From NCBI RefSeq assembly GCF_002954455.1, contig NZ_MSCC01000003.1, forward strand, positions 153,900 to 217,899: 64,000 nt of DNA. The letters run 5' to 3'. The translations under genes and the position numbers were made by a program. The notes beneath the pieces were generated by a model. The model was not told the origin of the DNA. It made no database searches and saw only the letters and a program-made list of their open reading frames with translations. This document shows, in pieces, positions 35,809-46,140 of this stretch. Source of the DNA: Photobacterium aquimaris. Its GTDB lineage: Bacteria > Pseudomonadota > Gammaproteobacteria > Enterobacterales > Vibrionaceae. Position 1 is the first letter of the stretch. Each line of letters starts with the position of its first letter.

Positions 35809-36338
35809 AAAAATATCAGGTGTTATTGGTCGTTGCTGTGGTGTTTATCGTGCCAATTATTGCGGCTAAATTGATGTTACACCAGCAATGGTACCAAGGG
35901 GGAGTAACCAATAGAGGTCAACTATTGCAACCTGTAGTAACCGTTGCTGAATTTGCGCTACCGCAGACATGGCAACTAATTTATCAGCTTCCTGCGCGTT
36001 GTGATGCGCGTTGCCAAGGCGCGTTATTTAATTTGCGTCAAGTGCCACAAGCAGCCGGAGCTGATAGTCATCGGCTGCAGAGTGTCGTATTGGTCAGTAG
36101 TGATAATAGCGCTGCAGCATTGTTGCTGCAGGGATTAGATCAGCGCCAAATAGATACTTCGCTGCAGCAACAGTTAGCGCAATTAGAATATGGTTTGGCA
36201 ACTATTTATATCGCTGATCCTCACGGTAATATGCTAATGGCTTATCCATTGGTGATGGGTGAACAACAGATATTACGTCAAGGGAAAGATGTTTTGCGTG
36301 ATTTAAAACGGTTACTAAAAGTCTCAAAAATAGGTTAA
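35805..36338 (+). CDS. Membrane-anchored thioredoxin-like protein with Cys-x3-Cys motif (cox cluster)
   Basis: The 177-residue protein has an N-terminal helix (VLLVVAVVFIVPIIAAKLML) and a periplasmic domain with QLIYQLPARCDARCQGALFNLRQV. The CDARC motif has the Cys-x3-Cys spacing of SCO1/SenC copper chaperones, and VVLVSSDN and the late IYIADPHGNMLMAY fit a degenerate thioredoxin fold. The usual SCO histidine is not obvious. The ATG at 35805 overlaps the SURF1 stop. No other SCO gene is present in the cluster, so this may supply CuA copper or thiol reduction. Confidence 0.72.
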   Translation: MKKYQVLLVVAVVFIVPIIAAKLMLHQQWYQGGVTNRGQLLQPVVTVAEFALPQTWQLIYQLPARCDARCQGALFNLRQVPQAAGADSHRLQSVVLVSSDNSAAALLLQGLDQRQIDTSLQQQLAQLEYGLATIYIADPHGNMLMAYPLVMGEQQILRQGKDVLRDLKRLLKVSKIG

Positions 36339-36367
36339 GTCATTGCTGTCATTAGGGAGGATAACGA

Positions 36368-37405
36368 ATGATTACTACCACTAATAATGATCGATATTTC
36401 TTTTTTTTAGTCAGCTTTAGTTGTGTCTTGTCCGTTGCTGTTGTGGCTCTTGGAGCGTTTACTCGGCTAACGGAAGCGGGGCTAGGTTGTCCAGATTGGC
36501 CGGGTTGTTATGGTTTTTTTACCGTACCTCAAACCGCACTTGAGCAACAAACGGCCGCCACATTTTTTCCTCAAGCATCGTTAGAACCTCAAAAAGCATG
36601 GAATGAAATGCTGCATCGCTATATTGCAGGTAGTTTAGGTTTATTCATTGCTGCTATTAATATTATGGCGTGGCGAAAACCATCGCGACCGAAACTATTA
36701 CCATCATTGTTATTATGTATGGTGGTTGTACAAGCCTTGTTAGGTATGTGGACCGTGACGTTAGTATTGATGCCTGCCGTAGTAATGGCGCACTTATTAG
36801 GTGGCTTTAGTATTGTAAGTTTGTTGTGGTTATTACGGTTACAACTTCAGTCGCCACCCTCAATTATAACCAATATTGCAGCCAAAACCTTACGTCGGTT
36901 ACAAATAGCGGCGATCATCAGTGTTGTGGTGGTGTTTTTTCAAATCGCTTTAGGTGGATGGACTGCGGCTAACTATGCCGCATTGGTGTGTAGTCAATTG
37001 CCGATTTGTGAAGCCAATTGGCAACAATTGTTTGATGCAAAGGCTTTTTTATTAGTACAACCCCCGCATGATAGTTACCAATACGGTGTGCTTGATTATG
37101 GCCAACGGGTGTCTATTCATGTGGTACATCGCATTGGCGCCATGATTACTACGGTAGTGGTATTAACCATGGCATGGTTATGTTGGCGACAGCACTCATT
37201 GCGACGTTATAGCTTTGGGTTAGTACTGTTGTTGTTAGTGCAAATTGCACTCGGAGTGACAAATGTGGTGGCCAGTTTACCGCTAGCAGTCGCTGTTGCT
37301 CATAATGTTACTGGTTTAGGGTTGTTGGTGATGATGGTGAGTGTGAGTTATCGAGTGGGGTCTCGATGGTCACGCACTATAGCGCAGCCATTACCGCAGG
37401 AGTAA
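36368..37405 (+). CDS. ctaA: Heme A synthase CtaA (COX15)
   Basis: The 345-residue membrane enzyme oxidises heme O to heme A. It has eight helices with the family signatures [56 protein letters not shown] and HVVHRIGAM, including the heme-binding histidines. The ribosome site AGGGAGG lies just upstream. Confidence 0.95.
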   Translation: MITTTNNDRYFFFLVSFSCVLSVAVVALGAFTRLTEAGLGCPDWPGCYGFFTVPQTALEQQTAATFFPQASLEPQKAWNEMLHRYIAGSLGLFIAAINIMAWRKPSRPKLLPSLLLCMVVVQALLGMWTVTLVLMPAVVMAHLLGGFSIVSLLWLLRLQLQSPPSIITNIAAKTLRRLQIAAIISVVVVFFQIALGGWTAANYAALVCSQLPICEANWQQLFDAKAFLLVQPPHDSYQYGVLDYGQRVSIHVVHRIGAMITTVVVLTMAWLCWRQHSLRRYSFGLVLLLLVQIALGVTNVVASLPLAVAVAHNVTGLGLLVMMVSVSYRVGSRWSRTIAQPLPQE

Positions 37406-37409
37406 TCAT

Positions 37410-38330
37410 ATGGATAAATTACAATGGCCTGAACGCAGCCGTGGTGTGACATTAACTACTGCGGTGTGGCGAGATTATTTAACCATGACAAAGCCTAAAG
37501 TGGTGGCAATGTTATTGCTGACGGCATTGGTTGGAATGTGTCTTGCGGTGCCAACAGTACCCACGCTCAAAGTGGTGGTGTTTGGGTTAGCAGGGATTGG
37601 CTTACAATCAGCTGCTGCCGCGGTATTTAATCATGTGCTTGATCGGCGCTTTGATGCTCAAATGGCACGTACTTACCATCGCCCATTAGCAAAAGGGCGC
37701 ATCGCAACTGTCAATGCGGTGTTGTTTGCAAGTGTCTTAATGGTGTCAGGATTTCTTTTACTGTGGCAGCTAAACCCACTTACGGCATGGTTAACAATGG
37801 CGAGTTTAGTCGGTTATGCGCTGGTGTATACAGTATGGTTAAAACATGCTACTCCGCAGAATATTGTCATTGGCGGTTTAGCTGGAGCAGCACCGCCATT
37901 GTTAGGTTGGGTAGCTGTGACAGGCAGTGTCAATCCTCATGCATTGTTATTAGTGATGCTGGTCTTTGTATGGACCCCTCCTCATTTTTGGGCGTTAGCA
38001 ATTCACCGTCGCGATGATTACGCTAAAGCAGGGATACCGATGTTACCCGTTACTCATGGGATTGAATACACCAAAACCATGGTGCTGTTTTATACCTTAT
38101 TGTTGTTTGCAGTTGGGTTATTACCATGGTTAACAGGCATGAGTGGAGGGATTTATTTAATTGGCAGTAGCTTGTTAAATCTTGGTTTTATTGGTTATGC
38201 CATTAAGCTGAAATTTTTTGATAACGCAGGCCATGCATGGGCAACATTTAACTATTCAATCTGGCATATATTAGCCTTGTTTGTGGTGCTATTAGTTGAT
38301 CATTGGTGGTTAGCGTTTATACCTGGTTAG
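37410..38330 (+). CDS. ctaB: Protoheme IX farnesyltransferase (heme O synthase)
   Basis: The 306-residue UbiA-superfamily enzyme converts heme B to heme O. It has [19 protein letters not shown] near the start, the prenyl-binding motif [24 protein letters not shown] and [31 protein letters not shown]. It follows ctaA by four bases. Together ctaA and ctaB supply heme A for subunit I. Confidence 0.95.
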   Translation: MDKLQWPERSRGVTLTTAVWRDYLTMTKPKVVAMLLLTALVGMCLAVPTVPTLKVVVFGLAGIGLQSAAAAVFNHVLDRRFDAQMARTYHRPLAKGRIATVNAVLFASVLMVSGFLLLWQLNPLTAWLTMASLVGYALVYTVWLKHATPQNIVIGGLAGAAPPLLGWVAVTGSVNPHALLLVMLVFVWTPPHFWALAIHRRDDYAKAGIPMLPVTHGIEYTKTMVLFYTLLLFAVGLLPWLTGMSGGIYLIGSSLLNLGFIGYAIKLKFFDNAGHAWATFNYSIWHILALFVVLLVDHWWLAFIPG

Positions 38331-38431
38331 TATTACTTCACTGGCTGAGCCTTTGTTATCGTAATCAGCCTGTTGTCACTGTTCTCAAATGGTAAACTTG
38401 TTCCTTATTTTAGAAAGCTAAAGGGAACTCT

Positions 38432-39772
38432 GTGTTTGCTGCATTAAAAGATAAATCACTTCATTATCAGGTTTTCGCGTTAGCGCTGCCGATGGTGCTA
38501 TCTAATATTACTGTGCCATTGCTGGGATTGGTCGATGCTGCTGTTATCGGTCATCTTGATCAATCATGGTATTTAGGTGGTGTTGCTGTGGGTGGCACCA
38601 TGATCAATGTGACATTTTGGTTACTTGGTTTTTTACGGATGGCAACCACAGGTATTACTGCTCAGGCACAAGGTAGTGCTAACAAAGATGCCCAAGCGGT
38701 CATTTTTGTGCAAGGTGTGGCACTTGCATTGTTATTTGGTGCGGTATTAGTGGCATTACATCAGCCTGTAAGTCAGCTCATTTTTCATTTTAGTAGCGCT
38801 GGCAGTGAGGTGAAATTATATGCGAACCAGTATTTCTCGACCCGTATTTGGGGCGCACCAGCGGCTTTAGCTAATTTAGTGATCATGGGTTGGTTGTTGG
38901 GCATGCAAAATGCCAAATTGCCAATGTGGTTACTTATTGCAACGAACGTCGTCAATATAGTGCTAGATTTAGTGTTTGTACTGGGTTTGGGGTGGAAAGT
39001 GCAAGGTGCGGCGGTAGCATCCGTCATTGCTGATTACAGTGGCATGATATTGGGCTTATGGTTTGTCGCTCAGCAATGGTTGCGTTTAGGTTTACCGCCA
39101 CTAAAACAAAAACTCACCAGTATCCGTCATGGTATGGGGCGGTTACTAAAGCTTAATCGCGACATCTTTTTACGCAGTTTATGTTTGCAAGCGACATTTA
39201 CCTTTATGACCTTTCAAGGGGCGCATTTAGGCGATAATGTGGTGGCAGCCAATGCGGTATTAATGAGTTTTTTAATGCTGGTTTCCTATGCGATGGATGG
39301 TTTTGCTTATGCTATGGAAGCCTTAGTAGGTAAAGCGATCGGGGCTGGAAATAAAGGGCAACTTGAGCGTTATTTGGTTGGGACAACATTTTGGAGTTTA
39401 TTAATTTCATTAGGGTTAACCGCTATTTTTGCTCTGTTTGGTACTCAAATCGTTGCAATTATTTCTGATATTCCCGCAGTTCAACAACAAGCTGATAATT
39501 ATTTGCCGTGGTTGACTGCTGTGCCGCTAGTCGCGATGTGGTGCTTTTTATTGGATGGCGTATTTATCGGTGCGACGCGTGGTAAAGATATGCGCAATAG
39601 CATGTTTTTAGCAACCAGCGGATTTTTTGTGATTTGGTGGTCAATGAGCAGTTATGGTAATCATGCTTTATGGGTGGCGATGGTGGGTTTTATGGCGTTG
39701 CGAGGGGCGATATTAGCAGTGATATTTATTTCGCAATGGCGGAAAAACATATTTTTACCACACACTTTATAA
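38432..39772 (+). CDS. dinF: DinF-type MATE efflux transporter
   Basis: The 446-residue, twelve-helix MATE transporter begins VFALALPMVLSNITVPLLGLVDAAVIGHLDQ, close to E. coli DinF, and contains LRMATTGITAQAQG. It starts at a GTG with an AAGGGA site. In E. coli dinF is the second gene of the lexA operon. Here it lies 8 kb from lexA with the cox cluster between, and I see no SOS box before it, so SOS control may be lost. The substrate is unknown. Confidence 0.86.
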   Translation: MFAALKDKSLHYQVFALALPMVLSNITVPLLGLVDAAVIGHLDQSWYLGGVAVGGTMINVTFWLLGFLRMATTGITAQAQGSANKDAQAVIFVQGVALALLFGAVLVALHQPVSQLIFHFSSAGSEVKLYANQYFSTRIWGAPAALANLVIMGWLLGMQNAKLPMWLLIATNVVNIVLDLVFVLGLGWKVQGAAVASVIADYSGMILGLWFVAQQWLRLGLPPLKQKLTSIRHGMGRLLKLNRDIFLRSLCLQATFTFMTFQGAHLGDNVVAANAVLMSFLMLVSYAMDGFAYAMEALVGKAIGAGNKGQLERYLVGTTFWSLLISLGLTAIFALFGTQIVAIISDIPAVQQQADNYLPWLTAVPLVAMWCFLLDGVFIGATRGKDMRNSMFLATSGFFVIWWSMSSYGNHALWVAMVGFMALRGAILAVIFISQWRKNIFLPHTL

Positions 39773-39884
39773 ACAACTAGTTATCATTTTCGCGAATAAG
39801 GCTGATGATTTTTTATACAAAAAAGGCTTTCAATCGTGATTATGATTTGTTTAAATGCGTTCACTTATTATCCAGGTGGTGCAA

Positions 39885-40274
39885 ATGACAAACAAGATTA
39901 TAGGTTATTTATTGTTGATAGTGAGTTTAACTTTCAGCGTTCATAGTTATGCCAGCAGTTTTAAAAAATTGAATGTTACCGCAACAGCATATAATTCCGT
40001 GCGAGCACAAACAGATTCTAGTCCTAATATTGCAGCTTGGGGAGATCGTTTAAAGCCGGGCATGAAAGCTATCGCTGTTTCTCGAGATTTACTTAAAATG
40101 GGGCTAAAGCGTGGCTCTAAAGTTAAAATATCTGGTTTACCTGGCGAATATGTGGTGCTGGATAAAATGAACCGCCGCTGGAATCGTAAAATTGATATCT
40201 ATATGGGTAAAGATGTTAGAGCCGCTAAAAAATGGGGTAAACGTCGAGTAACAATCACTGTTGTTAGAGCATAA
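39885..40274 (+). CDS. 3D-domain periplasmic protein (first of a tandem pair)
   Basis: The 129-residue protein has a signal peptide (IGYLLLIVSLTFSVHSYA) and a 3D domain, a double-psi barrel named for three conserved aspartates. It shows VTATAYNSVRAQT, AWGDRLKPGMKAIAVSRDLL, LPGEYVVLDKMNRRW and KIDIYMGKD. 3D domains occur in MltA-type lytic transglycosylases, so a cell-wall role is plausible, but the protein lacks the rest of MltA. The start is the ATG at 39885, following AGGTGG. Confidence 0.82.
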   Translation: MTNKIIGYLLLIVSLTFSVHSYASSFKKLNVTATAYNSVRAQTDSSPNIAAWGDRLKPGMKAIAVSRDLLKMGLKRGSKVKISGLPGEYVVLDKMNRRWNRKIDIYMGKDVRAAKKWGKRRVTITVVRA

Positions 40275-40370
40275 TTCTATTTATTGTTGGTATTGATAGG
40301 CAATAAACATATTATTGATGGCAGGTTTTTGGTCTAATACAGTGCTTTGACTCTCAAGGCATCGTAGAAA

Positions 40371-40751
40371 ATGAAAAAATCGATTTGTTTTGTCGTGTTT
40401 TTGTCACTGCTTTTTAGCTTTCCTAGCTATGCTCATTCGATAAAAACATTACGGGTTACTGCAACAGCTTACAATTCTGTACGGGCGCAAACCAATCATC
40501 AACCTAATCTGACAGCTTGGGGTGTACGGTTAAAGCCCGGCATGAAAGCTGTGGCAATATCACGAGACTTACTCCATAAAGGACTTAAAAAGGGCTCTCG
40601 AATTAAAATTCAAGGCTTAACTGGCGAGTATACAGTGCTAGATAAAATGCACCGTCGTTGGCGTAATAAGATCGATATTTATATGGGCAATGATGTAAAA
40701 GCTGCTCGTAAATGGGGAAAGCGTACGGTTACTATTCAAATCCTAAATTGA
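40371..40751 (+). CDS. 3D-domain periplasmic protein (second of a tandem pair)
   Basis: This 126-residue protein is a close paralogue of its upstream neighbour. After a different signal peptide (SICFVVFLSLLFSFPSYA), nearly the whole 3D domain is shared (VTATAYNSVRAQT, RLKPGMKAVAISRDLL, GEYTVLDKMHRRW, NKIDIYMG). The pair arose by tandem duplication. The ribosome site is weak, so it may be expressed from the same transcript at a lower level. Confidence 0.82.
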   Translation: MKKSICFVVFLSLLFSFPSYAHSIKTLRVTATAYNSVRAQTNHQPNLTAWGVRLKPGMKAVAISRDLLHKGLKKGSRIKIQGLTGEYTVLDKMHRRWRNKIDIYMGNDVKAARKWGKRTVTIQILN

Positions 40752-40763
40752 TTGTTCAATAAT

Positions 40764-40793
40764 AAAAAAGCCGCATTTTAATGCGGCTTTTTT
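40764..40793 (+). terminator. Terminator after the 3D-domain pair
   Basis: AGCCGCAT and ATGCGGCT pair around TTTA, with A and T runs on both sides, so it also serves nfuA on the minus strand. Confidence 0.9.
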
Positions 40794-40823
40794 GCTATTT
40801 GCTGCAATTGTGGTTCTACATCA

Positions 40824-41402
40824 TTAATAATAAGAGTGATCGCCACGAGCGTGATCAGTAATATCACGTGCGCCAGTTAATTCGCCTTCAAATTGCACTA
40901 ATAGCTCTTTCTCGATGCCTTCTTTTAGTGTCACATCAACCATAGAACAACCATTACAACCACCGCCGAATTGTAGAATAGCAACGCCATCTTCAGTGAT
41001 TTCAGACAAGGACACGTTACCGCCATGGCCTGCAAGTTGTGGGTTAATTTGAGTTTGAAGAACGTAATCAACACGCTCAATCAATGATGCATCATCGGCA
41101 ACTTTACGCACTTTAGCGTTAGGCGCTTTTAATGTTAGCTGTGAGCCCATTTTATCAGTGACAAAATCGATTTCAGCGTCATCTAGGAAAGGAAGGCTTA
41201 ATTCGTCGATAAAAGCAGAAAATAGCTCAAGTTTCATTTCCGTATCACTTGCTTCAACCGCTTCTGGTGGGCAGTAGGATACGCCACATTCAGCACTTTG
41301 GGTGCCTGGGTTTACAACAAAAACACGGATATTAGTACCCTCAGGCTGCTGGGCAAGAAGTTTGCCGAAGTGCTGCTGAGCGCTTTCAGTAATAGTGATC
41401 AT
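40824..41402 (-). CDS. nfuA: Fe/S biogenesis protein NfuA
   Basis: The 192-residue Fe-S carrier has a degenerate A-type domain ([26 protein letters not shown]) and a C-terminal NifU domain with the cluster-binding CNGC in [20 protein letters not shown]. It delivers 4Fe-4S clusters under oxidative or iron stress. The ATG at 41402 ([16 protein letters not shown]) matches E. coli. It lies next to gntX and bioH as in E. coli. Confidence 0.96.
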   Translation of the reverse strand: MITITESAQQHFGKLLAQQPEGTNIRVFVVNPGTQSAECGVSYCPPEAVEASDTEMKLELFSAFIDELSLPFLDDAEIDFVTDKMGSQLTLKAPNAKVRKVADDASLIERVDYVLQTQINPQLAGHGGNVSLSEITEDGVAILQFGGGCNGCSMVDVTLKEGIEKELLVQFEGELTGARDITDHARGDHSYY

Positions 41403-41464
41403 GGACACGATGTAATACCTGACTTATTTAGTAAGTTTTATTCATTCTACTCTTTGTGAGTCAT

Positions 41465-41491
41465 TGTCGCATCTTTAAAGCGACATTTTTT
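41465..41491 (+). terminator. Terminator-like hairpin between nfuA and gntX
   Basis: TGTCGC and GCGACA enclose a nine-base loop and are followed by T6 on the plus strand. Both flanking genes run on the minus strand, so its role is unclear. Confidence 0.35.
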
Positions 41492-41537
41492 ATTTGACCA
41501 CGTTTTATTAATTAATGCGCGTCTTTTTTATACAAGA

Positions 41538-42248
41538 TTAATTAAGTGATTGTTCAGTATGACATAGCGTATAAATATCCACACGCTTAACGCCGCGCTG
41601 CAGCAGTAATTGCGTCAATTGATCGACTGTGGCACCAGTGGTGACGACATCGTCAATGATCGCGACATGATCTGGTAAGCTGCAAGAGTGTAATTTAAAA
41701 GCATGTTTAAGATTGTGGCGCCGTTGAATTTTGGTTAGTTGTTGCTGAGACGGGGTGTGGCGCAGTCGTTGAAAAGCATGTTGATTTACTTGGCTATTTA
41801 AAATAGTAGCTAATACTAATGCCAGTTGCTGGCTTTGATTAAACCCGCGCAGGCAATAGCGTCGCCAATGGAGTGGAACGGGTAATAATAGTGGGGCAGG
41901 ATCAGTAATTTGGTGAGCGAGTTGCTGTGCCAGTGGTTGAGCTAACCAAAACTTACCATAAAATTTAAATTGATGGATCAGTTGCTGTAATGGCGGCCGA
42001 TATTCACCTAAACGATAGAAGCGGTGCCATCGCGGTGGATTACTCAGGCAGCGACCACAATTGGTAACGGTACTTAACATGGTGGTACCACAATGTTGGC
42101 AATAGGGCAGAGTTGGAAAGTGGCTAATACAATGGTTGCACCAATACTGTTCAGTGTGAGTGAGTGGCAGTTGGCACAGAGAACAATGTTTAAACAATAA
42201 TCGATGGTATAAATTATCTCGCCATGATGGCACTCTATTTGGCATCAT
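41538..42248 (-). CDS. gntX: ComF/GntX family phosphoribosyltransferase-like protein
   Basis: The 236-residue protein has an N-terminal double zinc finger (CSLCQLPL, CNHC, CQHCG, CGRCL), then LIHQFKFYGK and a PRTase domain with VPLHWRRYCLRGFNQSQQLA and the PRPP loop VAIIDDVVTTGATV. ComF relatives act in DNA uptake in competent vibrios; E. coli GntX has the same position beside bioH. The start (ATG at 42248) has a weak ribosome site, and a nearby in-frame ATG is possible. Confidence 0.88.
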   Translation of the reverse strand: MMPNRVPSWRDNLYHRLLFKHCSLCQLPLTHTEQYWCNHCISHFPTLPYCQHCGTTMLSTVTNCGRCLSNPPRWHRFYRLGEYRPPLQQLIHQFKFYGKFWLAQPLAQQLAHQITDPAPLLLPVPLHWRRYCLRGFNQSQQLALVLATILNSQVNQHAFQRLRHTPSQQQLTKIQRRHNLKHAFKLHSCSLPDHVAIIDDVVTTGATVDQLTQLLLQRGVKRVDIYTLCHTEQSLN

Positions 42249-42283
42249 TATCACTCATAAACAATCGATGCAGAGAATTATAA

Positions 42284-43048
42284 ATGACACCACAGCTTAA
42301 TTGGTATAGTGAAGGTCAAGGGCCTGATCTGGTTCTCATTCATGGATGGGGAATGAATGTCGGCGTATGGCAAGATGTGATCCCGATGCTAAGTCAACAT
42401 TATTGTGTCCATTGGTGTGATCTACCAGGTTATGGTGATAATGGTGCTATTAGTGCGGCTTCATTAACTGACATCGTTGAGCGGTTATTAGACCAAGCAC
42501 CGCCAACTGCGGTATGGTTAGGCTGGTCATTAGGTGGAGTGATTGCGACACAAGCGGCACTAACAGCACCCTCAAGGGTGACCAAATTGATCACCGTTGC
42601 CAGTTCGCCATGTTTTATGTCACGAACGGATTGGAACGGTATTCAACCACGGGTACTGGCTAATTTTCAAACCCAACTAGTGACTGATTTTGCCATTACT
42701 ATTGAACGGTTTCTGGTGTTGCAGGGCTTAGGTTGTCGCACTGCAAAGGAAGATATTCGACAATTGAAAGCGGCAGTATTATCAAGACCACAGCCACAAT
42801 TAGCCGCGTTAACCCTTGGGTTGGAATTATTAGAAAATGTTGATTTACGGCCGTCATTAGCAGAATTGTCACAGCCGTGGTTACGTTTATATGGACGTTT
42901 AGATGCGTTAGTGCCGATTAAAACTGAGCCAGTATTAAGCGCCCAACATCCTCACTCAAAAAGTTATGTTTTTACTGATGCATCACATGCACCGTTTATT
43001 TCTCATTTGGATGAGTTTATTGCTGTTGTGAGTGATTTTATTGGCTAA
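42284..43048 (+). CDS. bioH: Pimeloyl-ACP methyl ester carboxylesterase BioH
   Basis: The 254-residue alpha/beta hydrolase cuts the methyl ester of pimeloyl-ACP, ending the BioC-BioH route to biotin's side chain. The nucleophile is in WLGWSLGGVIATQAAL, the first strand LVLIHGWGMNVGVWQ is typical of BioH, the Asp lies in LYGRLDALVP and the His in DASHAPFIS. It is divergent from gntX across 35 bases. Confidence 0.94.
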   Translation: MTPQLNWYSEGQGPDLVLIHGWGMNVGVWQDVIPMLSQHYCVHWCDLPGYGDNGAISAASLTDIVERLLDQAPPTAVWLGWSLGGVIATQAALTAPSRVTKLITVASSPCFMSRTDWNGIQPRVLANFQTQLVTDFAITIERFLVLQGLGCRTAKEDIRQLKAAVLSRPQPQLAALTLGLELLENVDLRPSLAELSQPWLRLYGRLDALVPIKTEPVLSAQHPHSKSYVFTDASHAPFISHLDEFIAVVSDFIG

Positions 43049-43181
43049 CTGCTGAAGCGGAATACGATAGGTAAGAGGGTTACGTAATGATTATTAAGGT
43101 AAATAATTGTCGTAGACGGTCGATATAGTGCCTAGGATGTTATAACGCGACTTTTTGTATAGCAACGGTGGTTTTTTCAAG

Positions 43182-43640
43182 ATGGTGATTGCTCCATTAC
43201 AATCAAGTGTGCCAGCATTAGCGACAACCACTAATCCATTAACGGATCAAGTGGCGCGAGATAATCGTGTGCGTGAAAAAATCATACCAGTGGTTGAGAG
43301 TAGTGCCGCGACAGCAGAAAAATCCCTGACGGCAGAAGAAAAGCAACGGAATAAGCCCAGTTGGGATGCCAGTGAACACCCTGATTATTCGCAATCACAG
43401 GCGAAATTATTTGAGGGCTATCAGCTGCAATTAGCTCAAATTGTACGAGTGTTATCGTTGGATAATTACATTGCGCCAGCTACGGAGCTCGGTTATTCGA
43501 TGCACATTGAATTGCCACGAGAGTTGTTAGCGCAGCTAGCCTTGATCAGTGATAGTGAGCGTACCAAAGGAGTGGTCAGTCATCATTATGCTCAAGCAGC
43601 ACTGCCTAATCCACCGACGCAGTATTTGAAGGTTATTTAA
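43182..43640 (+). CDS. Conserved-looking hypothetical protein
   Basis: The 152-residue product has no signal peptide or membrane segment. Its N-terminal half is low in hydrophobic residues and looks disordered (PLTDQVARDNRVREKIIPVVES, TAEEKQRNKPSWD). The C-terminal half holds helical stretches (YQLQLAQIVRVLSLDNYI, LPRELLAQLALIS). I recognise no family. I start at the ATG at 43182, since nine upstream codons lack a ribosome site. It is convergent with tex. Confidence 0.6.
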   Translation: MVIAPLQSSVPALATTTNPLTDQVARDNRVREKIIPVVESSAATAEKSLTAEEKQRNKPSWDASEHPDYSQSQAKLFEGYQLQLAQIVRVLSLDNYIAPATELGYSMHIELPRELLAQLALISDSERTKGVVSHHYAQAALPNPPTQYLKVI

Positions 43641-43645
43641 ACTCA

Positions 43646-43668
43646 CAGCCAGACGGGGAGTCTGACTG
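43646..43668. terminator. Hairpin between the unknown gene and tex
   Basis: CAG-C-CAGAC and GTCTG-A-CTG pair around GGGGA, with one internal mismatch, between two convergent genes. No T run follows. Confidence 0.4.
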
Positions 43669-43704
43669 CGAGTATGTAGCTTATTCTTTAGCGCTTAATT
43701 GTGA

Positions 43705-46041
43705 TTATTTTTTCTTAGCATTGGCAAACGCAGCCGCAAAAGCACCGCCCATAGGTGGGTTGTTTTTGGGTGATGCTGGTGGAGTATGTTGACGTGTTTG
43801 CTGTGATGATGGTTGCTGGCGAGGTGCCGCAGTGTTGGTGGCTTGGCGAGATGGTTTTTCTTGACCAGGCTCATCACTTAAACGCATCGTCATTGCAATA
43901 CGTTTACGCTGAACATCGACTTCCATCACTTTAACTTTTACCACATCACCAGCTTTAACCACTTCACGTGGATCTGAAATAAATTTATCAGATAGGGCAG
44001 AGATATGGATCAAACCATCTTGGTGCACACCAACGTCAACAAAAGCACCAAAGTTAGTCACGTTAGTGATCACGCCTTCTAAGACCATACCTGGAATCAA
44101 ATCTTTTACTTCGTTGACGCCATCAGCAAAGGTTGCTGTTTTAAATTCAGGGCGAGGATCTCGACCAGGTTTATCAAGCTCGCTAATGATGTCGGTTACC
44201 GTTGGCACGCCAAAATTAGTATCGGTATAGTCAGCCGCTTTTAAGCTGCGTAGGAACTCAGTGTTGCCAATAATAGCATCAACAGGTTTATTGTTAGCTG
44301 CTGAAATGGCTTTCACTACCGCGTAAGATTCAGGGTGAACCGCAGAGCCATCAAGTGGGTTTTTGCCGTTCATTATTCGCAAGAATCCAGCACACTGCTC
44401 AAACGCTTTTGGCCCTAAACGCGCCACTTTTTTAAGCGCAGTACGGCTATCAAAGCGGCCATTTTCATCGCGATAATTAACAATATTTTGTGCAATGGTA
44501 GTATTTAAGCCAGCAACGCGCGTGAGTAGTGCTGCAGATGCTGTATTGACATCAACACCAACGGCGTTTACACAGTCTTCGACTACCACGTCCAAACGTT
44601 TAGCCAGCATGCTTTGACTAACATCATGCTGGTATTGACCAACACCGATTGATTTCGGATCGATTTTAACCAGCTCCGCTAGCGGGTCTTGCAGACGACG
44701 ACCAATTGAAACTGCACCACGAATAGAGACATCCAGATTTGGAAATTCTTTCGCTGCCAGTTCTGATGCTGAGTAAACAGATGCGCCCGCTTCACTGACC
44801 ATCACACTTTGTACTTTAAGCTGATTGTCTTTAATCAGTTTAGTGACAAATGCATCTGTTTCACGTGAAGCAGTGCCGTTACCAATCGCAATTAAGTTGA
44901 CGTTATGTTTATTAATTAACGCCACGACTGTTTTGGTGGATTCGACAATTTTGTTATGTGGCTGGTGCGGATAGATAGTGGCGGTATCTAATACTTTACC
45001 GGTTTCATCAACCACCGCAATTTTACTACCAGTACGTAAACCGGGATCGAGCGCCAGTGTGACACGAGGTCCTGCTGGAGCTGCCATCAGTAAGTCATGG
45101 AGGTTATCGGCAAATACTTGAATGGCACCATCTTCGGCTTTTTCACGTAAAATACCCATCAGTTCAGTTTCCATGTGCATTAAAATTTTAATGCGCCATG
45201 CCCAGCTGATCACTTGTTTGCGCCATGCATCTGCAGCTTGAGTACCTAAACTAACGTGGTAATGTTCAGCAATAATCACTTCACAATATGAACTACGAAC
45301 AGTTTGTTCGGTATTAGGATCAGCGTTGAGTGACAGTTGTAAAAAGCCTTCATTACGACCACGGAATAATGCCAGAGCGCGGTGCGATGGAATGTTTTTT
45401 ATCTGCTCGTTATAGTCGAAATAATCTTTAAATTTGGCGCCGTCATGCTCTTTACCTTCAATGATACGTGAAGTAAGTTCGGCGTGAGTATTTAACTGGC
45501 GGCGAATTTTTTCAAGCAATGCCGCATCTTCAGCAAAGCGCTCCATCAGAATAGCGCGCGCACCATCAAGCACGGCTTTGCTATCCACAAAACCTTGCTC
45601 AGGATTTAGGTATTGTAGTGCTGTTTCTTCTGGTGAATGCTGTGGTTGATCCCATAGCAACTCTGCGAGTGGTTCAATGCCAGCCTCAATCGCAATCTGC
45701 CCCTTAGTGCGGCGTTTTTGTTTATAAGGCAGGTAGAGATCTTCAAGGCGGGTTTTACTGTCAGCACTATTAATCTCAGCTGCCAATGCTGGTGTCAGTT
45801 TACCTTGTTCCGTGATTGATTTTATAATCACCTGACGGCGGCTATCGAGTTCACGCAGGTAGCTTAAACGTGATTCTAAATGACGTAGTTGGGTGTCATC
45901 CAATTCGCCAGTGACTTCTTTACGGTAACGGGCAATAAAAGGCACCGTATTACCGTCATCAAGTAGGGTAACTGCAGCATTCACTTGTTCAGTGCGCACA
46001 TTCAGTTCTGTGGCAATCTGTTGGTTGATAGCGTTGCTCAT
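43705..46041 (-). CDS. tex: Tex family S1 RNA-binding protein
   Basis: The 778-residue protein has the Tex layout: an N-terminal helical region ([25 protein letters not shown]), a YqgF-type RNase-like domain with [24 protein letters not shown], helix-hairpin-helix units ([22 protein letters not shown]) and a C-terminal S1 domain ([32 protein letters not shown]), then a Pro/Gln/Ala-rich tail. Tex binds nucleic acids and affects transcription. It precedes greB-ompR-envZ as in E. coli. Confidence 0.95.
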   Translation of the reverse strand: MSNAINQQIATELNVRTEQVNAAVTLLDDGNTVPFIARYRKEVTGELDDTQLRHLESRLSYLRELDSRRQVIIKSITEQGKLTPALAAEINSADSKTRLEDLYLPYKQKRRTKGQIAIEAGIEPLAELLWDQPQHSPEETALQYLNPEQGFVDSKAVLDGARAILMERFAEDAALLEKIRRQLNTHAELTSRIIEGKEHDGAKFKDYFDYNEQIKNIPSHRALALFRGRNEGFLQLSLNADPNTEQTVRSSYCEVIIAEHYHVSLGTQAADAWRKQVISWAWRIKILMHMETELMGILREKAEDGAIQVFADNLHDLLMAAPAGPRVTLALDPGLRTGSKIAVVDETGKVLDTATIYPHQPHNKIVESTKTVVALINKHNVNLIAIGNGTASRETDAFVTKLIKDNQLKVQSVMVSEAGASVYSASELAAKEFPNLDVSIRGAVSIGRRLQDPLAELVKIDPKSIGVGQYQHDVSQSMLAKRLDVVVEDCVNAVGVDVNTASAALLTRVAGLNTTIAQNIVNYRDENGRFDSRTALKKVARLGPKAFEQCAGFLRIMNGKNPLDGSAVHPESYAVVKAISAANNKPVDAIIGNTEFLRSLKAADYTDTNFGVPTVTDIISELDKPGRDPRPEFKTATFADGVNEVKDLIPGMVLEGVITNVTNFGAFVDVGVHQDGLIHISALSDKFISDPREVVKAGDVVKVKVMEVDVQRKRIAMTMRLSDEPGQEKPSRQATNTAAPRQQPSSQQTRQHTPPASPKNNPPMGGAFAAAFANAKKK

Positions 46042-46140
46042 CCGTTGATATCTCTTGTTGATCGTTAAGCTTCCATTCTACGGCTGAATCTTGAACTGGC
46101 AAGTCAACCGCGGTGAAGAGTGTGTCAGGCTGTATTAGCG

